A DNA stretch of 64,000 nucleotides. It comes from Cyprinodon diabolis (taxonomy: Eukaryota > Chordata > Actinopteri > Cyprinodontiformes > Cyprinodontidae). The stretch spans positions 39,893,611-39,957,610 of the forward strand of contig CM060081.1 of NCBI GenBank assembly GCA_030533445.1, given 5' to 3'. Each line of letters opens with the position of its first letter. Within the stretch, counting starts at the first letter, position 1. Shown here piece after piece: positions 13,186-25,100 of the stretch. The notes under the pieces were generated by a model. That model made no database searches. It was not told where the DNA came from and saw only the letters and a list, made by a program, of their open reading frames with translations. The position numbers and the translations under genes were made by a program.

Positions 13186-16100
13186 TTCATATGCTGTGTA
13201 TTTATGTTATCCTACACTACTACACAATTATTAGGCTACCATCAAGGACATGAATGAATTTATACAGGAAATTAACATTTGCCAGGAAGCTGTTAATGCA
13301 AAGAAAGAGCTTTATTAAAACACACACAACTATATACAACGCGAGGATCTGCCCACACATGCGTATCCAAAAATTACAACTCCTAGAACTGTCCGTTTGC
13401 CTCCTCGGGGTTAGAGGTAACTGGCAGCATTCCCTCCGAGGCAGGTCCGATGTGCAGACGCCTACTGTGCGTGGCTCTGTACTTTGGCATTGCTTCTAAC
13501 CGGGACTGCAGCTTAACACAGAGGTCAGAGAGATCCGGCCTACGAAATGACGGTGGCCGTACAATCCATACGCCAACGACGCCATCTTCTTCGTCAGACA
13601 TGAGGTCGACGGTGGCGGACTTCCAGAGTTCCACTTCCTCATGAGCTAGCACACTCTGCCTCGATTCCAGCAGCTGTAAAAAAACAATGAATCAGCACTA
13701 TGCGATGGGATGGGATGCACTGCGTATGGACACAACACATCTATCAATGGAACCTGAAAAATAGTCACCAAATAAAGTCTTACTCTTTCTTTTCTGAATG
13801 CTTGACAGCTTCCGCGCACAACGTGTTCGCTGGCTGCGTATATCTGAAGCTCCTGCGTACCGTCTCATAATACGTCTTACAGGCAGCTGGAAAACAATTA
13901 AATGAGAGTGGTATGAATAATAGGAGGTCACCGCCTCATTATGAGGCGAGATTAGTCTGTGAAAACAAAATGTACAGTTATGATCGGTATCAATCCGTAT
14001 CTATTTCCTTTTACCGCAGAATGAAAGCATATTCTTTAACTCTTACCCTTGCTCCGGTTTATAGCGCCTGCAATTTATCTCCGAGTTGTGAAGACGGCGT
14101 ACTGCTTCCTGTGAATCACAAAAAATACACTTTAATAAAGCTTGTTCTTGCAAGGCTACTATTAGCCGTAGCTTTAGCTTTTAGCTTAGCTAGCAGTAAT
14201 CGAACATATATTTACCGCTAGCTTCTCTTCTTTGAGTTCATCTCTCCCGCACAGTTGTTCGACTGCAGAGTCGGCATCGCGTCCAAGAGGAGTTGAAGGC
14301 GAGTTGAACGCGAGACGTTGTTCAGCCATTGATCACGTACCAGCAAAATCCAAACAAAGGATCTGGAGATAAAGTTCTTCTGAGTATAGCTCCTCCAATC
14401 ACATACGAGGTCATTGTTATACGGAAGGACTCGCGAGAACAGCTGCGTCTATCATGTTGTTTTTTTTTTTTTTTTTTTGCTTTATTGGCAATTCCGTGTA
14501 ACAATACAGAGTAATTCAAACATCAAACAAAGATACACAGCAGTTGGTGACATAACTTTAAAAAAAATGAGACATAGAATGTAAAAAAATAAATAAAAAT
14601 AAAACAAGGGAAACAAACATATAAATAAACAAATAAATAAAATAAACATAAAATAATAATAGCTAGGGGTTTACATTGAGTTTATGGTCATTTAACTTTT
14701 TGTAGCTTCCTTTCCTAAACAGTCTGTAAGGAAACATATTAGAAGATGCAATATTGTATATGTGAGAGAGGAGTTGCTGTAAAACAATGGTTTACAACAG
14801 ATTTAAAACTAGTAATAGCATAAAGAAATATTGAAATTCTAAAACAGTCTTTAGACTTTTTATCAGCAATTACTGTGGGTAGCACAACTTTTGTTACAGA
14901 AAATAGCAGGCTTTGGAGATATGTTCTGGAGAATCTTGATTTATACCATACTACAGAACATTTCAAAAGGCTGCTGACTTTTTCTACGTTTATAGGTGAA
15001 AATAATAAAAACTACAAAAGAGCAACTTTGCTGTTCTCCATAAATGTTGGGAAAATTGTTTAAAAGTTTGTTGCATAAGGGTGTGCTTTGGTTGCCCAGT
15101 GTTTAGCGCACAAAACCCATGTACAGAAACATTCCTTAGTCCTCGACATGGATGACCCGGGTTCGAATCCTTGGCCGCATGTCTCTCCCTCTCTCATACC
15201 CCCTTTCCTGCCAGCCTACTGCCAAAAAAACGAGACACTACTGGCGTAAAAACTCCAAAATGTGCTGTAAAAACTCCCAAAAAAAAAGGCTCTTGCATAA
15301 AAGCTTCTACAACACAATGCTGTTGGTGGTAGATTGTTTTGAAGGGTCAGAAAGGAAAGCTTGGTAAACAAATCTAACATATCTGAGATGCCGATACCAT
15401 TTACTGTGAAAGAAAGGACAACGGAGAGAAAATGTAGAGAATAATGTAGGAGTGCTGCTAGAATTCCAGTTCCCAGATCTGTGTTTTCTATTACTTCTAC
15501 AACCACTAAAACTTATGTTATAAATGTACGTTATTGGCAAGTGAAACCCTGTAAGAGCTCTCCTCAGATATCAGCCCAGTTACAGTTTGCCCTGCAAAAA
15601 TAATCTGCTCTCTTGAAAATCTCAAACTCTTGCCACATTTCAGGCATCGAACATAAAAATTTTTTGTGAAGAATCAACGACTAGTTTTACCCAATCATGA
15701 AGTGTAATTAAATATATTGGATATTTTTAACTTTTTTAACAAATAAAAAACTGAAGAATGGGGTGTGCAAAATGAATCGGCCCCTTTTACTTTCAGTGCA
15801 GCAAACTCTCCCCAGAAGTTCAGTGAGGATCTCTAAATGATCCAATGTCGACCTAAATGATACTAAATAGAATCCACCTGTGTGTAATCAAGTCTCCCGA
15901 TAAATGCAACTGCTCTGTGATCGCCTCAGAGGTCTGTTTAAAGTGCAGAGAGCATCATGAAGAACAAGGAACACATCAGACAGGTCCGAGACACTGTTGT
16001 GGAGAAGTTTAAAGCTGGATTTGGAAACAAAAAGGTTTCCCAAGCTTTAAAAATCCCAAGGAGCACTGTGCAAGGAATGCACATTTTACCTTGCTGATTC

Positions 16101-19100
16101 TGATTCACATTTTACCAACTGATTCTGATTAAAACAAATTTTTGAAATAAATTATTTTGTGTATTCTTTTACATAACATTTGCCATTGCTAATGGCATAC
16201 ACAGTAATCTAGCGTACTTTAATTAAATAAATCAATTCAAGCTAAAATGTAAGAGTCTATAATTAGGTCATACTGAGCCTGATCTATTTGTACCATCTAT
16301 TTGGGGGATATTTATTGCCACACTTTGGGCCACTCAATACCAATTTAGCATCAAATAAATGAGGCAGCCTACCTCAGCATTGTTGCTGACCTTATGTCCT
16401 TATGACCACAGTGTACCAATCTTCTGATGGCTACTTCCAGCAGGATAATGCGCCATGTTATAAAGTGAATCATCTCAGACTCATTTCTTGAAACTTTTCC
16501 ACTTAAGTAATTGTGAATTGAGCATATTGACTAGGGCTGGGCGATAATTCAATAACGATATATATCGATCGATAGACGTGTGGCGCAATAGAAAAAAAGA
16601 GGGTCGATAAAAGTTTGATAAAAAAGAAACCCAGTTTTCCTTCCCTCTCATTGTAGCCTAGCATGTAGGTTTATGCTAGTCACTGCTTCCTCCCAACCAA
16701 TCACAATCGCGGACCCAGGCACACCGTCACCAAGTGCCGCCCTCTCAAACCACAACACAGAGCACATGAAGATGTCGCAGCAAGGAGAATCGGAGGAAAT
16801 TGTTTCAAAGAAGGGTTTTTGTAGTTCGGCAGTCTGGCAGTATTTCGGTCATGGCAAGTCGGACAAAAAACAAACCACAGTCTAGGCTTGTCCCGATCCG
16901 ATCCACGTATCGGATCGGATGCCGATATTGGCAAAAAATGCGTATCGGCAAAGCATGTAAAAATGCCGATCCAGACTGCCGATCCAGTTAAAAAAAAAAA
17001 AAATCCGGTCCGTATTTTCCAGTTTTGGCGATTGAAACAATCCATTCCACTATTTTGCGCTAGTGTTCCCCGAATCCGGTCCGTATTTTCCAGAACACCT
17101 TCAACACACCCATACTGTAGGTCTTTTTGGGTCTGTCTCCCGGCTTAACCATTAAAACAGGTGAATTGGAAGATATTGGGGAAAATGTCAGCCGTGTGGG
17201 ATTATTTTATCCTGCACGATGTATAGATGGAGACTAGGTGTGGAGAACATTGGGGAGTATAAGGCATTTTTGTGTAAATATTATTTGGACTGATTTTTTT
17301 TTAAGCAGTGTCTTTTTTCAAGAGTAGAGTCCTGATTCTAAGTTAATAGACTATTTTCCACTCTTGTCTGTTTTGCATTTTTATTGAAACTTACAGTAAT
17401 ACTTGCACCTTTAACTGTTTACGGTTTTACTGTTCACTGTGCAATATTAGATTGCTATTCATAATTTGGCCAGTTTGTGTTTATCTCTTTATAAACAGGT
17501 AAGTTTGTTGTTACCAATCATTGTGTTTTATTCAATCTTTCCTAATTCAGCTGGCTAGATGTTATCAAGAGTACTAAAACCCTTTTCAACATGAGTCTTA
17601 CAACTAAGGCTAAATACTTTAACTTAAACTTAAATACATGCTCGGATAGGCTGGTATCGGCCAGTATCGGTATCGGATCGGAAGTCCAATAACAATATCG
17701 GTATCGGATCGGAAGCGCAAAAACCTGGATCGGGACATCTCTACCACAGTCATTTGTAAAATGTGTAGGGAACCAGTGAAAACGAAGTCTGATAACACAA
17801 CCAACTTTTTTTTTTCATCATCTCAGCCGCTCACACCCGCAGGAGTACGAGCTGTGTAGGCCCCGACACGGCTCTCCTCTGAGGAATCTTCGGGAATGTC
17901 GGGAAAATATATATATATTTTAAGTTCTGGGCAGTTTCCCACGTAGTTCTAACAATTGAGAGAAAAATGCTGAGGGGCCAGCAACTTCAAAGTAATAACT
18001 CAGGTTAAAGCAGGAAACGGGGGCGGCGGTGGGGGGGCATTTATTTATTTGTTATATTTATTTTGGTCACTTTTCTGGTCACTTTAGTTTATTCTTTGTC
18101 AGTATTTAATAACATAACCCAGGTCTCTTAAGTTATTTTTCTTTAAAACAATTCTGTTATGGTTAAAAAAGTTGGTTAAATAAAGATTTAATTGGAAGTC
18201 TATTTTTGTGTTTTTATTAAAATTAAATAATTTAGCAATATTATAAAAAGTCCAGGCAGAGCTGCACATAAAATATGGTTTCAAATCTTTTCAATAATTA
18301 TCGATATCGATCAATATGCATTTTTTTTTATTGATAAGCTTTTTTTCTATATCGCCCAGCCCTAATATTGACAGACAACATTTTATTTTTTATCTTAAAG
18401 CTACAGTGTGTAACTTTTAGCGACATCTAGCGGTCAGACTGCAGCAACATGAACATCCCCCCCCCACCGCTTCTCCCCCCCAACAGTACGGCGAGCGTTA
18501 CGGGACAAAATGTCTTCCATGAGGTCCGCATCACCTACCTTCTCAAGTGATGAGGTTTGTTTACATAGATAATTTTACAGATAGTATTTCATTAGTCTGT
18601 GTAGGGTATAGATTTCATGTAGCCTCCATGGCTGCGAGACCCGCTCCTATGTAATTATAAATAACGAATTCTAAGGCAACCCAAATATTAAGGTTAAGAG
18701 GCTGAGCTCGTAGATGATGATAAATAACATTACTATGTATAATATATTACATTTCTGACTGCATGTCCCTGTAATTATTACACACTGTAGCTTTAAATGC
18801 AATTTTTTTTTTAAATAATTACTGCTCTAAATGTATTGCTCTGTCAGCTAAAGATCTGTTTTGGTCTCTATACTTTAATTAAATAAATCAATTCAAGCTA
18901 AAATGTAAGAGTCTATACTGAGCCTGATCTCTTTGTATCAGAGATTTACTTACCTTTTAGAAAAATGTCACTTGGGGTAAAACTCCCCCCTGCAACCCTG
19001 ATTTGCATTTGTATAGCTCACAGCATTTTCATTTACATGTTAAAGCCTCCCCTAGAATTCCATGGGGGGGAGGCATGGGGGGAACACTGCCTAAGAAAGT

Positions 19101-22100
19101 CCACGTCAATTTCTGACAATTTATGGGAGTTTTCGGCGATGCCTGCAAATTACCGTAAACTGCCGTTAACCTGAACTTCCACGACAATCTACAGTGCCGC
19201 ATATTGACGAAAATCCCACTTTTCATGCAGTGTGAGTCAAATATGTGTATTTTTGTTTGTTTTCTTTTTTCAGGGGTGGTCACTAGATGGGGCTCTCACC
19301 TCCAGTATATACAGTAAATCCTCTAATATTGGCCTGTATTCCATTAGCGACTAGGTCTCTAACAATGGCCAGTCTCGCTGTCGGCGGAGGTAAATAATGG
19401 TTGGACTCATATACAGGCCGGGGCTATAATTAGAACCAAAGATGTTCCTGAGAAGTCCTCAACAATTTGTGATAGTAACATACAAGTACCACAGGGGGGT
19501 AATGTTTGCTAAGGAATCCAAGCCATTAGCATGGGAAGTCCCATCCTTACACAGAGATCGTAGTGGCCTTACACAATCATTCTAATCTGAAAGACACATG
19601 TGATTACTGGTAGGTCTAATAACCAGGCAGCCTTAAAATGACAGAATTTCATTGGCCTTCGTTGTTCTGAATTTTTCTTGAAGTATATGGTAGTGGTAGC
19701 CTACTTCCTCAAATAAAATTTCGCTGTGATGGCAGAACAGTTTCCATAAATTTTTTTAAAAACTTTGTTTTGCAAGTCAGTTTGGCCAAGATTCCATTCT
19801 GTGTCTTTTTTTTTTTTTTTTTTCCTTCTCTCGTCATTGCCGTGCAGAAAAATTGCAGCTGCTGGAAGATGTCTGGATAATGTTCTGTATACCGTTATGG
19901 TAACTGTACTTTTTCAATAAATGAACCTAGTATTTTATAGGTTCAAAGAGACACAAAATCTAATTTTTATTCATTCCACTGGTAGTCTGTTTTGATCAAA
20001 TAGAAATAGAGGCCTGCCTCTAATTCTGGCGTCCTTCCAATAATGGCCTGGACCAAGATGTACCTGAGTGACATAAAGGCCCCGTCATATTTTAGAGGAT
20101 TTATGGTAAACCAAGAGGTGACAGGTAGTGGATAGGTGTTGAATTCGGAAGGGCATACAAGTTTTTGACCGCTGTGGCGGAGTCATTGTTAACCCTGTGG
20201 CCGTGCACTGTGGAAAAACTGGATTTGTTCACAAGTGGTTCATCTGGCTGTAATAAGTTGGACTAATTTTATACGCGATCAACAAGCACAACATCAGCTG
20301 CTCAGGGCATTATAACTATGCAGCAACGGATCAACACTTAAATTGTGCAGTATTAAACTGGCTAATATAACAGAATAAAAAGTTTAATATGAAGTCCAAT
20401 ATATAGTCCCCGCTCTATATAGCGATTAAGCAATTTAAGCCGTATGTTCGGGCACAGCCTATGTGTCAAGATTTTGTTGTTCTTTCCTTTCTCTAAGGAC
20501 CACAAATGGACGAAACATGACCCAAGTCGTTCAAGACTTCTTGTGGGCTCAGAAGGTTCAGGAACCTGTGGCCTTGTATTCTGATTGGCTCGTCGTCGGC
20601 CATGTCGATGAATTCATGAGTTTTGTTCCTGCTCCTGACAGAAAGGTAGTTAAAAACAACAAAGCTGAAATTATATCTTATGGATAACCAGAGAAAATAT
20701 AAATTGCTTCATACTCAGAAAAAGTAATATGTTTTAGCATCAATTCTAGAGGTATATGAAACTTTAATGGGATGAAGGATTACATGTTTCCATGGATTCC
20801 AAGGATTACACTGTTTCCATCTTTGGATGTTTGATGGTTGTTTAAATACAGCTGTGTAATGTGGCTTTTTAAGCTTCATGGTGAATGAAACTCACATTGG
20901 CTCCAACTCTATTCAGATCCATAAGATGTAATGTCTGCCTAGTTTTAGGTTCCAGATTCTTTCTTTATCTCCCAACATTACTGGTTGATGCTGCCACGCC
21001 CTTAGTTCTATCAAGGGATTGTGGGAGCTCTCTGAAAATGAGATCTCCAATGTTCTTTGTCTCTTGTACACCTGCGTACAGGGCTTTCGGCTGCTGCTGG
21101 CCAGCCCACACGCTGGCTACAAAATATTCAAAAAACTTCAAAAAGATGGACATGGACAAGCCAAAATCTTTGAAGGTACATTTGGTGTGTTTATACTGCA
21201 TACTTTAATAAAAATGATCAGTTATACTTGGAATAAACAGAACTTAAAAGTGCAACTTATCCTAAAGGTTTGAAAGATGAGAAGCCAGTGACAGTGGATA
21301 AGATCCTGAGTGATGACAGGCTCCGTGTTCAAAATGAATATGTGCAGGTGAGTGGGACTGTAAAGTGCATACTAAAACTGCACACATCTACTTTTATGTT
21401 GCTTTAATAAGGGACAGTAATGAGTAATCAACATCTGTGCATTACACTCAGTGGTGGGTGGTTGGTAAAGAAAAACACCAAACATTTTTTTCAAATAAAA
21501 TAACACTTTTAGGCCACAGCTTTGTTGGATGTGTTGGGCAACAAATACTCCCAGCTTCAAAGTTTAAGCTGGGAGAATTTTCAAAATCCGAGCTGCCTGT
21601 TAAAAGGCTGACGAGAGATATTATTTTTCAGCTCTGCAATCAGTCTAAGAAGACATTTCATCTAAATCAAAACAATAAGTACAGAAAAATAAGTTGTACA
21701 TTTTGGAATCACTTGGCAAAAGTTAAAAACAAAATTTGGAAAAACAAAAAGGTGGTGCTCTCTCCAGTAGGGGCCGTGGAAGAAGGATGTTCTCACAATG
21801 TGGTTGGAAAGTCAAGATATGGGAAGAATGTAAATACTCAATCTAGAACAAATGATTAGATCACAGGATTCACACTTAGAACTGCGTTATTTTACTTTCT
21901 TACCTGTTTTACTCACAGATTTTAAAATATTTTCACATCCTTTTACAGACCCTTTACTTTGCAAAAACCTGCACTGGAAAAAAAAATCAAAATCTAGATT
22001 AGTAATTTTTTCTTAAAATAAGTTAATTTTTTCTTGAATTGAGAAGGTAAAAGAGATATTTTGCCATTGGAACAAGACAATTTACATTTAAAATAAGAAA

Positions 22101-25100
22101 ACACAATTGTATTGTCTTATTTAAGTGCATTTTATCTAAATATCAAAGCAAATATACTGATTAGATTGGCAAATCATCTCATTTTCCTACTCAAATTAAG
22201 GGTAAATAAACACTTATTTTATGACATTTTTACTTATTTCTAGATCGTTTTTCCAGTGTGGTATTTTAACAGGAGTGTGTAAACGTTTGAAAAGCACTTT
22301 ACACTGGTCTTTGCTACAAAACACATCATAGCAATGAACTCTGTCGAAAGCATTTGTTTCCCCGATTTTAAAGATAAATCGACTCTTCCTACAACACTGG
22401 TGTCGCATACATAAAATTGACCAAATCAGGTATTCATGGGCGACAGTGGCTGATAAAATATCCATGTTTGCAATGTTTATTCTAGCAACACTCCATACCG
22501 CCCCATGTGGTCTCGTTTAAAAGGACAAGAAGAGGGCAGTATGGATGGAGCAGTTTGGAGTTGATTTAAATCCACCTCTTAGTTACTTATAATTTTAAGT
22601 CATTATGTGCTATGTTAATCATGTTGACAGTAACATGTGTATAAACCAAGCATTAATCACACTGATATTAAAACATTTCAACCTGATATTGAGCATCACT
22701 AATGACTTCTGTTTTGAAATGAAAGGAAAAGTCCAGTCAGCAAGGAATAATCAATGGATCATTATCTATACCTAAAACTAATACATTCACAGTGATTTAA
22801 TGAATTTAGCGTTAATCCGTATAAAAATGTAATTAACGTCACGGTGCGGTAAGCCTAGGACCAGTCTCCCCACTTTACAAGCAAAATCTACAGTATACAA
22901 ACTATCATACACACCTGCAATCAACAACAGATATATTAGATTTCAAGAGGACTTCACCATTGAAATTCGTGAGCGCTATAGTTTAAGTGACAATGCCCAT
23001 GTACATGGTAGTCGGATGTTGTAATACATCGGGTAAAAGTAAAAAAAAAAAAAAAGTGATTTCACCTTTCCAATTCATGATCCTCCACCGGTTCGTCGTT
23101 GGATTGCCAACTTAAAGAGGGAGGATTTACCATCGAAATTCTGGCAAGAGAAAAAAGGCGTAATATGTAGCCAACATTTCGAAGAATGTTTTCAAGATGA
23201 CTTGGATAATGGCGTGTATTGACAAACACCCGATAGAGCATTGGGACTTGATCAGCAGCCGATACCGGCTGCAATGCTCTATTCCCCAAGTATGTAATGA
23301 TTTTATATTTAAAGTACTTTTAAAAGTTTGAATTCTGAATATGAGTGGACTTTTCCTTTAATGGTTTCTCCTCAGATGTCTTAGAAGGCTGTTAAACCTT
23401 GATATCTGCTTATTATGCTCCCTAAAGTTCATCAACTTTAGTGTGAGGAACTTGTCTTTTTCCCACCGGTCTGTAACAGGACTGCATTGACTGGAACAGG
23501 GATGTGCTGAAGAAAGAGCTGGGCCTGGATGAGGAGGATATTATTGACCTGCCAATCCTTTTCAAGCTGGTGACTAAGGGCAAACAAGAAAGAGCAGTGG
23601 CCTACTACCCTGATATGGTTTGTATTAATTCTTCCTTTGGCTTTTTAGTTAAGATGCAAAGATGATTGAAGTACAGTATTGTTTTTAAAGGGGTCATAGA
23701 ATGATTATATTGGGTATTGGGTGCTGGTCCTTAAGGTCTCTAAGAGGGTGTGTAACATTGGTTGGGCTGAAAATGGCATATTTGCTGTTATATGAGCCCT
23801 AATGCAAACCTGGTTAAAAGCCCCAGAATGAAACGACAGGTTTTCTTCCTTTTATGGTATGCTCATGAATATTTACACTGTGTGCAGAATTATTTGGCAA
23901 TTTGTATTTTTGAGGATTATTTTTATTATTGGGCAACAATTGTGTTCTCAATCAACCCAAAAGACTCCTTAACACTAGAAGTCCAAGAGATACAAGAATT
24001 TTCATCAGCCTCCAGTCCCCCCAACAGTACTTCACAACTCATGATTCCCTTTTCAGATGTAAATGCCCCATTAGCGCTGTGGTGGGAGAAGCATTTCACC
24101 CCCTTCAGTTTAGGTTTTAGCTCAAGTCTCTTCACCCTCTGCTCTCTTTACCTGAGAGCCTGGGGAGAAAAATATCATATTTGTAATTAAATATAACTAG
24201 GTCTATGTCATCAGTATCGCCAACACCGCAATGATTTCAGCGGAGACACCAGAGCAGCGATCAGACGATAACTGATCTGTACAATGAAAATGGCTGCATG
24301 ACCTGGTACGCTGTAGAAAGCAACAATATTTATACAATAATGACCATCTGACCTATTTATTAGGGGGTAAATATAACTCAGGCGATCTCTTCTCTCTCTC
24401 TCCTCTTTCCTCTGCTGCAGCAGAGGAGTGGAGAGAAAGCATCGTGAGACTGCAGTAAAGTTGGCAATATATTCACAGATTCGGCTTTTACGGATTAATG
24501 ACTCATCTGCGGATGATTTATTCTACAAAACAGACACCTCTCCGTAACAGCGAGGCAGACAGTGAGCTACAACAGTTGTTTCCTCAAAACGAGTCTGCTA
24601 TCGCGCTTGGAGAATTATATTGGACCCTAGCCAGAGCTTGCCCCTCTGCAAGTGCTTAGGGACTGTCTGCAAGTTGCAAAAAAATCAGAGAGAAATATTT
24701 AAAACAGTCACCAAGGAGAGGGGGATAATTATCACATTTATTGGATTCGAAAATAATACTTTTTTGAGGAATTTCCCAAAGCCTAAATAACAAATGGCAT
24801 CTCTATTTTATTATTAGAATAAGTATAAAATGAGCAATGACTACACTATAGATCATTGTAGTGCCACCAGACTTGTAGGATACACAGATAACCTCATCTA
24901 GTTCAGATTACAACTCTTATTTTTGGAAGATAGGCCAAACTGTCTTTTTTGAGATTTTTTTCATTGTTATTATAAGCATATAATAGCCAATAATTACAGT
25001 TTAGATCATGGTAGTGCCACCAAACTTGTAGCACACATAGATAACCTCATCTAGTTTAGGCCCCGTCCACAGGAAGCCGAACCCTGGCCTAAACGCACAA

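Noticed and set aside
15160..15171. Strong B box suggesting a tRNA gene
   Set aside because: No cloverleaf, no anticodon stem, and a SINE-type tail follows. The same holds for the B box near 53197.
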